A stretch of 64,000 bases of DNA from Eulemur rufifrons. Its lineage: Eukaryota; Chordata; Mammalia; Primates; Lemuridae. Below are positions 46,881 to 57,699 of this stretch, piece after piece. The stretch's first letter is position 1, and each line of letters begins with the position of its first letter. Below the pieces are notes generated by a model. That model saw only the letters and a list, made by a program, of their open reading frames with translations. It was not told the DNA's origin and did no database searches. Position numbers and translations under genes: made by a program. The DNA is taken from contig NC_091001.1 of the NCBI RefSeq assembly GCF_041146395.1, positions 102,260,965 through 102,324,964 of the forward strand, given 5' to 3'.

Positions 46881-48129
46881 AATTTTCCTGAACTTGTAGT
46901 GTTTTTGACTCAGGGATGAAAAATTATATTATTGTCACATATTTAGGGGCTCTTTAAAAATACTGTCAAAAATAGAAGGAACAAATATATGCCAATTTCT
47001 ACATATCCATTATTATATTTCAACAATGTCTAATCAACTTACACTCTGGGAACTGATTCCAAGATTCCATATTGAATTAATTTACAAAATGTGAAACTGA
47101 CTTCACTTTTCTTTCAGTGTACCCTCCCTTCCATCTAGATTCCATTATCACTGGGCTAAAAGAATGAAACTATTGTTTTAAAACAATAATCTTAATTTCT
47201 CACCAATGCAGTTAATAGAAGTAAACAAAAAGAAAGTATTTGCAAACAGATGTCAGGGGGCTGTTATTGGCATAAAGTCTAGCCCAGAAGATACTAGATT
47301 TTTTGGTATGTGATGAACTATGGAATTTATGATTTTTTAAGAAAGTTTTCACTTTGAAATAAGAAAGCTTACATTTCTAGGATGCTAGGTATAATAGAAT
47401 TCAAGATAAATTATTTTTAATATTTCTCTCAGTCTTCTATGGTTCAAGAAAGTCTTAATAAGAGAAAAAATACACTACTGTGTTAATTACTCAAGTAAAA
47501 GAAAAATAAGACTGTTTCTCTTAATTTATCATTATATAAAATCAGCTCATTCAGCCATTAGCTTTCTTAAAAATAACAGTGGGACACTCTTACATATACC
47601 TAGCCTTCATCTCATTAGAGCCCTTTACATTGGAGAATTGATAAATAGGAAGGATCTCTAGTTTTAGGTTTATTTAACCATTTAGAGTATTGCTATTAAT
47701 TTACATTAATCTCTTACTTGAAGCTTTCATAGCCATGGACTAACCACCCAGTGTATTTACTCATATTTACTTACTCAAAGGCAGTAGAAATACAAAGGCC
47801 TTTCTGGTGAAAATAAGCATCTCTTCTCTGGTTGTATTCAATAAAGTCCCATACACTATAATGTTAAGGACTGATTCACTATTATGCACCCTCTGGGTGT
47901 TTCAAGAGAGTTCTCTAAATCAGTTAGTGATGTCAACAGGCTGTAATCAAGAAATGTCTTCCCTAATTCAAGATGCAGTGTGTCTGTTTGATTCAAAAAT
48001 TTATTTACTTTCACTAAAAATCAGGCATTTTCGGTTTCACCAAGGTGAATTCACTCATGAATAGGGTAGTTGCAGTGATAACTGAAATTGTTAACATTGA
48101 CTTTATGTTAATATTATAACCATTAAAAA

Positions 48130-48330
48130 TTACCGTTTATGACATGATGGCTATATACTAGACAAGCCACTAAGTAGTTTACATATAATGTCTCAGTTAA
48201 CCTTAACAACTGGAAGGTTATGATTATTATCTTCATTTTACTGATAAGAAAATTGAGACTTACAGAACTTAAGTTTCAAGGTCATATAGCTAATAAATGT
48301 CTTAAATCTAGGTCTGATGGATTCTATAAC
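48130..48330 (-). mobile_element. MIR SINE, antisense
   Basis: 'tactagacaagccactaagt', 'ttcattttactgataagaaa', 'attgagacttacagaactta' and 'aagtttcaaggtcatatagc' follow antisense MIR over most of its length. Confidence 0.8.
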
Positions 48331-48464
48331 ACAAATTTTTTGTTGTTTGTTTGTTTTGGTTTCTGACCTAATTCTTTACTGTTAATAATATTTAATGCAT
48401 AAACAATTATTTACATGGAAACATAAATAAAGCACATATAAAATGTCTCTTTTAATAATGTAGC

Positions 48465-48745
48465 TTAACACATTAACTGCCATGTAAGTTGTATTTAATT
48501 CATGCTAGTTTTGACCCTGTGGCCTCATGAAGCACACGTAACTCACACATCTCTTTACCTTGGGGGCCATGTGAACTACTTCTCAAGTTGCATATAACTC
48601 AGCACAGAAAGCAATTTTAAAAAACATATTTTTCATTAAATTAGAAAGGATAACTTTGTTTTTGAAGTTTTCATTCTATTTTTGTAATAAAGCACCATGG
48701 CCCCAAGGGAAAAAAAAATTTCTAGTGTGGCAGTCAATGTGTTAA
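48465..48745. mobile_element. TTAA-flanked MITE, piggyBac-like
   Basis: TTAA at 48465-48468 and 48742-48745 flank a 273-bp element. Its ends are inverted repeats: left cacattaactgcca, right (reverse complement) cacattgactgcca, 13 of 14 identical. An inner inverted pair also exists: 'ccttgggggccat' at about 48558 and 'atggccccaagg' at about 48703. There is no coding capacity. TTAA duplication is the hallmark of piggyBac-superfamily insertion. Non-autonomous piggyBac families are reported from a mouse lemur, but I cannot assign this copy to one. Confidence 0.75.
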
Positions 48746-48809
48746 ATAACCTTCTCTTAAACTCTCATCTTGAGTGTAATAGAACCCGTCAGAAAAAATC
48801 ACTAAGCCT

Positions 48810-48975
48810 GGGATCAGAAAAAAAGAAGGTCTGGCTTTGACTTTATCACCAATTTGCTATGTAATCTTGTGAAATCCATCTAACCTCTTAGTGCTTTAGT
48901 GCTGATCTGAGAAATAATGGGATTAGATTGTCTCACCTCTAAGATCACTCACCATTTTGAAATTTTATGAGCTGT
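48810..48975 (+). mobile_element. MIR-type SINE
   Basis: 'atttgctatgtaatcttgtg', 'aatccatctaacctcttagt' and 'cacctctaagatcactcac' follow MIR, with the MIRc/MIR3-like 3' end. Confidence 0.65.
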
Positions 48976-49189
48976 CCATTGGTGAGAAAGACTTATCTTT
49001 GTGAAAAGATATACTGTATTGCAGTTGCAATGATCATAATTTTTCAAATTAATGAGATCTAAAGAAATGAACATCATCTTTAAAAATTAAGTAATAGCTG
49101 AGGAAAACAGCCAACTGAACCGTCTAGCTGTAAAGATGTGAATCACAAGACCTAGAGTTTGTGGCAGATGCTGTACTTGCAGCTTTCAC

Positions 49190-49340
49190 TAACACTTTAT
49201 CAATTCAGAGATATGTCCCTCTATTGTCATCTTACGGTAAAGGAAATTGGGCTCTGAGAGGTAAGATGTCTTGTCCAAAGTTGTGCAGTTAATAAGTGAC
49301 ACAACAGGGACTTGGACCTGGATCTGCCTGACGTTGTCCA
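49190..49340 (-). mobile_element. MIR SINE, antisense
   Basis: 'ggtaaaggaaattgggctct', 'gagaggtaagatgtcttgtc', 'caaagttgtgcagttaataa' and 'gggacttggacctggatctg' are antisense MIR core and head. Confidence 0.8.
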
Positions 49341-49760
49341 TAAAGTGGGAGCTAATATGTTATTTCCTATTGGATCAGGGTGTAGTACTGGCTTTGATAA
49401 CACATTATGAGACCCTCTGAAATCCTAAGACAACCCATACCCTTCAAGCCAACAGATGTACCATTCTTTTGGCAATCCTTTGTTAGAATGCTTCTCTAAA
49501 TAGTAAGATCCCTCTCTGGGATCAAGCTGTCAGAGGTGGAAGGAATACTGGAGGTCATATAGCCTAAGGTCCTATCTAAAACTAATGATAGGTGTTCATT
49601 CCTGTGACGTAATGTGGCATCCTATTAACAGCATGTATGCTTGAAATATATACTAAAGAAGTTTTTTATGGTTTGAATGGGAAGAGAGAAGGAAGACATA
49701 AAACTCATTAAAAACAAAATAGAGGTGAACTCCATTAAAATGAAGGAAGAGCCAAGCTTA
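49341..49760. other. No gene; possible decayed MIR relative
   Basis: 'ggtggaaggaatactggagg' and 'tcatatagcctaaggtccta' near 49535-49575 resemble a MIRc/MIR3 tail. Otherwise nothing is recognised. Confidence 0.35.
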
Positions 49761-49764
49761 ACAC

Positions 49765-49995
49765 AGAGATTAGGAGCTCAGGCCTTGGAGACAGACTGAA
49801 CTGGGTTCAGTCCTCATTACTGATGGTTGGTAGTTGTGACCAGGCTAGGTATTTAATTTAAACTCAATAATCCTCAGACTCCACATCTATGAAATGGGAA
49901 TACAGTATCTACTCCATAGTATTACTATGAAGATTGAATCCATTAATCGCTGTAGATTGCTTAGCAGAGTGTTCAAAACAAACACAAAAGTGGGC
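49765..49995 (+). mobile_element. MIR SINE
   Basis: 'cagagattaggagctcaggc', 'gactgaactgggttcagtcc', 'ccacatctatgaaatgggaa', 'tactatgaagattgaatcca' and 'gattgcttagcagagtg' follow nearly full-length MIR. Confidence 0.88.
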
Positions 49996-49999
49996 TATT

Positions 50000-50750
50000 A
50001 TTCTTATTTCCCACAGAACTCAGGGAGAGAACACAGAACTGCAGCCATTGCTCAGCTCTGACCTCTAAGGCCCGCCCATAGCCTTTTTCCTATACCCCCC
50101 ACTGCCACTGTAAAAAAATATATATATTAATGCTTCACCAAAGACAAATATATCTAAATGCTATAACCAGTTATTTGAGGTCTTGGTTGCCATTTCATCC
50201 ACAGCAAATCCCTTCATAAAAGACTGGCAAATACACTGGTACCCACCTCCCACTGTAGAGCTTCAGAGCTCAGCAGGAATCACAGATTGGCGGGCACCAT
50301 CACAGGCCAGGTAGTAACCTATGCAACCTCTAGTCAAAAAATATTTGGCAAGAACTGGAAATGTCAGAAAATAAGGAGGGAAGGAAAGAGCATGAGGTAA
50401 GAAAAGTGCTTGAGCCTTAAATATGAATAAGATGGATGGTTACCGATAGGACTGTGCCAGAAATTGGTAGCATGGATGATTTGTCTTGGATGAGCTTGTC
50501 TAAAACAATAATTCTTGTTTATGTGCAATTTTTACAGTACTGTCCTTGGAAAACATGAAGGTTCTCAGCACAGTACCTCAAGTTCTTCCAAGGAACAATT
50601 ATAATAAATAGTTTTAGAACTACAACAAGCTTGGCGAGGATGAGAGTAATCAGGGAACAACAAGGACAGTGGGCAGTGAAGAGAGAAATGGCACAGGAAC
50701 AATAAACTCAGATGGACGGAAACACAAAGAGGGAGGGAAATCACTCCCAG
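50000..50750. other. No feature recognised
   Basis: About 750 bp with a short (TA)n at about 50119-50130. No gene or named repeat. Confidence 0.4.
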
Positions 50751-50754
50751 AGTG

Positions 50755-50930
50755 CTGGCTCTTCCCCTCGTTCCAGAAAGGGGCCAGTTATTTCTAGATT
50801 CTCACCTCCAACTTTCTCTCTATCACCTCTTCCTTTCAAACCTCAAATTATGGGCAGGGATCACACCTTCCATTCCTGTCAGCCAGACCATAGGAACTCA
50901 TTAAATGTTTGTTGAATGAATGATTAAAAC
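50755..50930 (+). mobile_element. LINE-2 3' end
   Basis: 'aattatgggcagggatcaca' and 'ggaactcattaaatgtttgt' followed by 'tgaatgaatga' are the L2 terminus with its TGAA-type tail. Confidence 0.75.
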
Positions 50931-51435
50931 CTAAGTAACCTCCAGTGTGTGGAAGTACCTAAACCTACAAGACTACATTTTCTTGCTCCATAAACTCCAT
51001 CTATTATGTTCTATAGGTTAACATCGCTAAGTCTCAGATTTTTTTTTCCTAGGAGCACAAACAACTAAATAATGTGGTCATGAATCTTTTCCACTTGTTC
51101 AAGGTAGGTGGCTATAGAAACAAGTTCTGTGCTGCATTAAGTCTCAGTGTCCATGGGCTAATTATTTATTCCTTCTTATAATAATACCTGCAGACTCTCA
51201 CAAAAAAATATTACTACAAATTAACCTGTTTAAAGTTTGAGAGGGAATACATGATCTTATGTTTCTTTCCATCTAATGAGTCTGCTAAGCTCTTTGGGGT
51301 ATTTAGTTGACTATTTTTTTAATTATGAAATTTGCATAAACTCTACATAAGAGTCTTCTTTGGGCATAGAAAAGAAGTCTTGCCTAGAATCTAAAAGAAA
51401 ACAAATGCTATAGGCAAAGTAGCAGGATATTTTAA
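50931..51435. other. No feature recognised
   Basis: About 500 bp of AT-rich sequence. Confidence 0.4.
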
Positions 51436-51439
51436 AAAG

Positions 51440-51620
51440 GTCACTGAACAAAGAATAAGACATCAGAGTTCTGGTTATGTCTCAGCTTTAACTTGTCGTG
51501 CGACATTGGGCATATGATTCACATTTCCTGGACTTCATTTTCTTCATCTGTAAGTCAAAGGTGTAAGAACAGGATAATTTCAGGTGTCTCTTAACGATCT
51601 TAAACCTGAAAGAGTCTGGT
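51440..51620 (+). mobile_element. MIR-type SINE
   Basis: 'acatcagagttctggttatg', 'gtgcgacattgggcatatga', 'tggacttcattttcttcatc' and 'aggtgtctcttaacgatctt' follow MIR with a MIRc/MIR3-like 3' end. Confidence 0.75.
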
Positions 51621-52960
51621 AGTAATTTGATATGAGACTAAATTTAGACTGCACACATTTATAATGCTCCTGAATATGATAGCATAGAGCTTGTACTTTA
51701 AAAGACGCCACTATAATAAAGATTTAACTTATACATCTAGAAAAAGAGATAACTAATGAAACAATATACCAAGGAAGAAAATGAAAAATGAACTTGGATC
51801 TGACAAAATACAAAAGGAGGAAAAGATTTTGAGGACTTTCCAAAACTAAAGTTAAGCCAAGTTGTTCAATGAAAGTTTAGCAATATTTATTCAAGAAAAA
51901 AATCCACAAGATTTGAACAAGTTGTTCTAATTTTAATACCAAATGGAGGCTTAAAATAGAAATTAGTGCATTTATTCCCAAAAGATGAAGGAATCCCAAA
52001 GGTTATAATTGTAAGAAAATCAGTGTGAAGTAAATTATGGAAGTTTTTATTTATGACTGAGAAACTGGAAAGCACAATTAATATATTAGACCTATTTCCT
52101 AGAAAGCAATTTGAAGAGATAATATATGCTCAATTTCCTAATAAACAAACCAAGTAAACATTTCTATAATATTCTTAGTAAAATATACATTAAATAGTTG
52201 TCTTGAATTATCTTAAAAAATCTAATCAATCTTCACATAATGCTGGATTCATGGGAAAATGTTTTAGCTTCTAAATCAAACAGAATTACAAATGAATTAT
52301 CTGGTTATAGCCCATTTTTAAGTTGAGCACTGTAAATATCAGAGAATAGGATCCTACAAATCCACAAAGGGGATTCACTTAGGACATAAAATCTCCCTTA
52401 TCTTAAGGATTCCTTAGGTTAGCAAACCCACACTTTCCCCTCTGCCTACAGGCACCCAGGAGCAATGTAAAATAGGAGAGCTAGCACATTCTTGTTGTTC
52501 ACTACCTTAGTTCTAAATCACTCTCTTGGATCTCTTCCTTGCAGCTGATTTCACTGCCTTCCACCATCTGTCTACTAAACTTGCTGCCCATTTTCCCATT
52601 TTCATTCTTAACTCACTCCTGAATTTGTTACTTACAACCACTTTCCTAGTATTCAACCCTGGTTTCTCTCAACAATGTAGCCCTCCTTATAATATGATTC
52701 CTATGACCATCCTGAATGAGCATCCTTGAGGACTCCACCTGGCCCCAGGACCTCCTACTTCAGTGCACTTAACAGATGGGGCTCCCACTAGCTGTCCTCA
52801 GCCCATAAGAGAAAACAAAGTCAATATTTTTATAATATTCTAATAGGTAGGATATATTAACTGGTCAAAATCACATAATGTTGAAAATGTCTCATCACTG
52901 CCTGATTATTTTAAACGTTGACTGAACATATAGCAATAAGGGCATATTTATTTGACAAGA
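51621..52960. other. No gene recognised
   Basis: About 1.3 kb. Left part very AT-rich. A CT-rich part at 52490-52750 ('ttccttgcagctgatttcac') may be decayed L2, but is not certain. Confidence 0.4.
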
Positions 52961-52964
52961 TCAC

Positions 52965-53200
52965 AAATTATTGTTCATTTGGTCAATATGCACCTGCCAT
53001 ATATCAAGCACTTGGCAAGGTGCTGAGATCTAGTAGTGGACAAGACATCATCCATGACCATGGATACTTTAAAATCTAGTGGGAATACACTTTTGACAAG
53101 TAATTGTAAGTTAGATGAGGGTTCATAAGCAAAAGTGCAAATACTATAGAAATGTTTTTTAAAAAGGAGTTCTAGCTTATCCTGGGATATCAAAAAATCT
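52965..53200 (-). mobile_element. LINE-2-like fragment, antisense
   Basis: 'tgccatatatcaagcacttg', 'gcaaggtgctgagatctagt' and 'catggatactttaaaatcta' resemble the antisense L2 terminus and its usual continuation ('ccctcatggagcttacattctag'). Confidence 0.55.
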
Positions 53201-53830
53201 AGGTAAGGAAGTAAGTCAGGGAAAGGACCTTATAAATGATTTCATATGAACCCTCAATTTACAAATAAAAGTCATTTTGAGCTGGTAAGATAAAATGACC
53301 AGCTTGCTTCATGAATTAATGACTAAATGTGGAAAGGCTAACTATATATATTTATCCCCCTGCCTTGCTACTTACTCTTTAAATGGAACCTTCCAAATTG
53401 GATAACAGGTTAAAAAGACTGCATTATAGAGGTTGATGCATTATAAGCAAGCAATCAAAAATGTTACAGTAAATGAGTACTTAGCAACATTTAATTAAAC
53501 TAAATGAAAATGTTATAGATATAAGTGGGCAGAATGAAGTACAATAAATGTTATTACACACTGACAGCACAGGTATTCCTTTTGACAGTTTGAATTTAGC
53601 TCATGTTGAAAGGTCCAGTTGATACTTACAGTTTTCCAAGAAGCTTTAGTCTGGTCACAGAGAGCATCTCAGAAGTGCTTCCACCTTGACTATCTGTATC
53701 ACTCCTGTGCTATTGACATGTGTTGCCATATTTTCATTTATACAGTGTCTTAACCTTGAGTCCAGCAGGGACTCCCTATATCAAAGCTTTGTCCATGGCC
53801 TTTAATGCTAAACAATAATCAAGGGAATCA
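53201..53830. other. No feature recognised
   Basis: About 630 bp, AT-rich, nothing nameable. Confidence 0.4.
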
Positions 53831-53834
53831 TGTC

Positions 53835-54318
53835 TATGGTAGGCAGAAATCTAAGATGGCCCTCCAAGATTCTTACCAGATCCCTGGTGTACACATCCTA
53901 TATAATGTCCTTCCCTTGAGTCTGGTAAGGACTTTTGCACATGATGGATTCCAAAGGTGAAGAATCAATCAAAAGAATGTTATACTGGATGGGCCTGACC
54001 TAATCAGATTAGCTCTTTAAAAGAGACGGGTAGCTTCCAATATTCTCTTAAACTTGAGAGAGCCACTGTGAGTTTTGTAGCTGCAAGGAATTACATTCTT
54101 CCAACAGTCACATGAGCTTGAAAAAGGACTATTTACCTCAGACGTGATTATAGTTCCAGCCAACACCTCGACTGCAGCCTTTTGAGACTCTGGGCAGAAG
54201 TCCCTGCCAAGCTGCACCCATATTCTTGACCACGAAACTGCGAGATAATCAATGAGTATTGTTTAAGCCACTCAGTTTGTGGTAAATTGCTGTGCAGCAA
54301 TAGAGAACTAACATATAT
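53835..54318 (+). mobile_element. ERVL/MaLR-class LTR
   Basis: It starts 'tggtaggcagaaatctaaga' and 'tggccctccaagattcttac'. It continues with 'ggatgggcctgacctaatca' and ends 'taagccactcagtttgtggt', 'gcagcaatagagaactaaca'. These are start and end motifs of class III mammalian LTRs. Family not assigned; no internal region is present. Confidence 0.7.
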
Positions 54319-54396
54319 CTGTACTGACTGGGCACACCTGTGCAAGATGGTCTGGAACCAGGGAAGCTGATTCCCTCCAGCACACAGTGACAAACA

Positions 54397-54793
54397 GTGC
54401 ATTAGTCCGCTCAGGTTGTAAAATACCACAGTCTGGGTAACTTAAACCGTAGAAATGTATTTTCTTACAGTTCTAGAATTAGGAAGTACAAGATTAAGGT
54501 TCCAGCTAGGTTGGTTTCTGATGAGGCCTTGTTCCTCCACTTGCAGATGACACCTTGTTGCTTTGTTCTCACATGGGCTTTCCCCTGTGCACAGGTGCAG
54601 AGAAACAGAGAAAGAGAGAGATCTCATGTCTCTTCCTGTTCTTATAAGGACAAAAGTATTATTGAACTGGAGGCCCACTCTTATAACCACATCTAACCTC
54701 AATTGCCTCCCTAAAGGCCCTCTCTCCAAATACAATTGCATGGAGGGTTGGAGATTTAACATGAATTTTGACGGAACACAGTTTAGTCTGTAA
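54397..54793 (-). mobile_element. MaLR LTR (MST/MLT1 group), antisense
   Basis: 'gtccgctcaggttgtaaaat', 'accacagtctgggtaactta', 'gttctagaattaggaagtac', 'ctgttcttataaggacaaaa', 'cctccctaaaggccctctct' and 'gacggaacacagtttagtct' follow a MaLR LTR in reverse. The 171-codon minus frame over this LTR (54442-54957) is a chance frame. Confidence 0.85.
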
Positions 54794-54799
54794 TAAATG

Positions 54800-55280
54800 G
54801 GTAACGCAGTTGGATGGCAGGGGTGTGAAGGGGTGGCAATGGAAAAGGAGGAAAGTGGGGAAAGGGATACTGCCTGGAAAATGTATGAGGGAATACTTGC
54901 CAGGGAGCTTATCTGGATATTGTTTGTTTCGGTACTGAAATGCTTATTTAATCCCAATGTTTATTTGCATGATGAAGATGAAGGAGGAATCCAAACTCAA
55001 GCAAAGTTTTCAGTCTTGGGGAGATCTAGCAGAGATGTAACTAACAAAAGAAATTGTTATTCCTTAGTGAAGTGTTGTACTTCACTTTAGAAAAGAACTA
55101 TCCAAGGTAGAAACAAGGCAAGAAATTTTGCTGAAATTAAGGAATCGACAAGTCATACAAGTAATTGTGTCTGCTAGACAACAAGAAATAAAGGCTAATA
55201 AAATAAGTAAGAGGTCAGATTTCAGCGAAAAAGATAATTAAACTGCATAGTTATAGAAAATTTTAATTCAAATTAGTGAG
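54800..55280. other. No feature recognised
   Basis: About 480 bp between an LTR and an L1 fragment. The start is purine-rich. Nothing named. Confidence 0.4.
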
Positions 55281-55284
55281 AAAT

Positions 55285-55525
55285 AATGGATTTTTATTAA
55301 AATTATATATATTTATTACGTATGATATGTTGTCTTGAAATATGTATACATTGTGGAATGGCTAAATTGAGCTAATTAACAAATGGAATACCTGACATAT
55401 TTACCATTTTTTTGTGCGTGAGAACACTGAAAATCTGCTCTTTTAGAAATTTTCAAGAACATAGTACATTGTTATTAACTATAATCATCATGTTGTACAA
55501 TATATTTTTTTAAATATAACTCCAT
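55285..55525 (-). mobile_element. LINE-1 3' UTR, antisense
   Basis: 'ttgtcttgaaatatgtatac', 'attgtggaatggctaaattg', 'aatacctgacatatttacca' and 'tagtacattgttattaacta' are the typical antisense 3' UTR of mid-age L1s. Confidence 0.8.
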
Positions 55526-55826
55526 TTTTGCTTTTTGGTTTTTTTTGGTTGCTTGTTTCCCGATAAAGATTCTACCTATTTTACTATGTTCAGTACAGTT
55601 AAATGTGGAAAATGATCAAATATAAGTTTATTAACATCTGAAATGTTTCTTATAATAGTTCCCAATCATCTTTTATTTAAAAAAAAAAAACAAAACCTTA
55701 TGAGGCAACCTGTGATTATAGGGTTTTATGTTTTTAAAAAAGGATATAAACTGTAAGTCTCAACTAAAGGTCCACATGGCCCATTATCTTATGAAAGCTT
55801 CTGAGATCAGTAAGGATAGTCTAGAA

Positions 55827-55990
55827 TAGCAGTTCCCAAATTTGGTCACACAACAGAATCACTTAGCAGTATTTATAAAAGTTGAGATTAACAATACCCA
55901 CCCTCGGCTTACTGAGGCAGATCTTGGAGCTGGGTCTATACACTTCTAATGTAAATTTTCATCAGGAAAATCTTAGGCATAACTAGAGCA
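55827..55990. mobile_element. MER5A-like hAT-Charlie element
   Basis: 'gcagttcccaaatttggtca', 'cacaacagaatcacttagca' and 'gatcttggagctgggtctat' match, from memory, the MER5A consensus order ('cagtggttctcaaactt..cagaatcacctgg..'). The right end is decayed. Confidence 0.6.
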
Positions 55991-56059
55991 TTAGTATGGA
56001 ACAGGTTACAAGACACTTCTCACACTTATTTTGTGCTTTGTCCTTCTATCACCACGATT

Positions 56060-56215
56060 AATGAAGCCGTTCTTACCAGAGGCTGATATTAGCCTCATTC
56101 CATAAAGGACAAAACTAAGGTTTAAAAAAGTTCAGAAGTGACCTGCCCCACTGACATGCACAAAATGATGGGACACAACCCAGGGCTACCCATCTCCAAA
56201 GCATTCTATTTCCAC
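56060..56215 (-). mobile_element. MIR SINE, antisense
   Basis: 'aggacaaaactaaggtttaa', 'aaaagttcagaagtgacctg' and 'aacccagggctacccatctc' follow antisense MIR core and head. Confidence 0.7.
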
Positions 56216-56411
56216 TACACTAAGCTTCCTTCCATTCTCTACAAAATCTCATATTTCATTCAGAGATCTCTGAATGTATTTAACAAATATTTGCTCAGAA
56301 TCTACCTATTCAGCTGCACTACATAAAAAAATGAGAAAGCCTCTAAGAAGGCTCAGAGCTTAGTTCAGTGGAGGAGATAAAAGTAAGTAAAGAAATAGAA
56401 GAGGAGTAGGG

Positions 56412-56796
56412 TGTATTAGTTAGGGTTCTCCAGAAAAACAGAACTGAAAAGATATACAGAGATATAGAGAAAGAGATTTATTATGAGGATTGACTTATGT
56501 GATTATGGAGGCTGTTAAGTCTCATAAGCTACAAGATTGGCAGATGTCAGCTCAGGAAATCCAGTGGTGTAGTTCCACTCTAAACCCAAAAGACTGAGAA
56601 CCATGTCAATAGTGTAAATCCCTGTCCAAGTGGGAAGACCTAAGACCAGAAGCTTCAATGTCCAAAGGCAGGAGATGGATGACCTAGCTTAAGCAGAAAC
56701 AGCTAATTCCCCTCTTCCTTCCCCTTTTAGTTCTACTCAGGCCCTCAATAGATTGGATGACATAGCACCCCTCACTGGTGAGGATGAATCTTCTTT
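56412..56796 (-). mobile_element. MLT2-type ERVL LTR, 3' part (split by L1)
   Basis: It starts at tgtattagttagggttctcc (56412) and passes 'gagatttattatgaggattg', 'gattatggaggctgttaagt', 'ttctactcaggccctcaata' and 'gattggatgacatagcaccc', in the order of a reverse-complement MLT2 LTR. It breaks off at the L1 insertion and resumes at 61998. Confidence 0.88.
56786..56796. repeat. Left target-site duplication of the 5.2-kb L1
   Basis: gaatcttcttt, against ggatcttcttt at 61987-61997, so 10 of 11 bases are identical. Confidence 0.85.
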
Positions 56797-57099
56797 CTTT
56801 TTTTTTTTTTTTCTCCAAATTTAGTTTAGTTTTATTGCCACCTTGTTTTGTTTTGTATTATTTCAGAATATTACCAGGGTACAAACATTTTGGTTATATA
56901 AATTACTTTTGTGTCATTTGAGTCAAAGCTGTAAGTGTGCCCATCACCCAGATAGTGTGCATTGTACCTGTTAGGTGTGAATGTACCTCTCCCCTCCTTC
57001 TCCCTTCCACTGGCGTGATTTCCAATGAGTGTTATTTCCATATGTGCACATGAGTGTTGATCAATTAGTTCCAATTTAATAGTGAGAAAATGTAGTGTT

Positions 57100-57690
57100 T
57101 GTTTCTCCATTCTTGCCATACTTCACTTAGGAACATGGTCCCCAGTTCCATCCAGGTTAATACAAGAGGTATCAGTTCACCATTTTTTATGGCTGAGTAG
57201 TACTCCATGGTATATAACACAGGTTATTAATCCACTCATGTATTGATGAGAACTTGGATTGTTTCCACATCTTTGCAATTGTAAATTGTGCTGCTATAAA
57301 CATTCCAGTGCAGGTGTCTTTTTAAAACAATGTCTGTCTTTCCTTGGGGTAAATACCTAAATGGTGGGACTGCTGGATCAAATGACAGGTCTACTTTTAG
57401 TTCTTTGACCTATCTCCATACTACTTTCCATAGAAGTTGAACTACTTTGCAGTCCCACCAACAGTATATAAGTGTTCCTTTCTATGCATCCATGCCAGCA
57501 TCTGTGGTTTTGGGACTTTTTGACAAGAGCCATTCCCACTGGAGTTAGGTGATATCTCATTGTGGTTTTGATTTGCATTTCCCTAATAATTAGGGACATT
57601 GAGCACTTTTTCATGTGTTTTTTGGCCATTAGGATATCTTCTTTTGAAAAGTTTGTGTTCATGTCTTTTGCTCACTTTTTATTTATTTTT
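57100..57690 (-). pseudogene. L1 ORF2 C-terminal region, broken
   Basis: The minus strand encodes the well-known C-terminal segment: '[18 protein letters not shown]' then '[19 protein letters not shown]' and '[20 protein letters not shown]' (about 57500-57662). A frameshift after the first cysteine/histidine part disrupts the zinc-knuckle-like region. It joins the RT part abruptly at about 57690. Confidence 0.85.
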
Positions 57691-57699
57691 TCTCCTTGG

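Larger units (their letters stand above)
45950..48125. other. Long stretch without recognised genes
   Basis: About 2.2 kb of AT-rich sequence. Only the 17-bp duplication at 46427 and the CT-rich tract at 46770 stand out. The frame 47807-48064 (plus, 85 codons) shows no domain. Confidence 0.4.

Noticed and set aside
54442..54957. 171-codon minus frame, the longest in the window
   Set aside because: It spans a MaLR LTR and its flank, has no domain and fits a chance frame.
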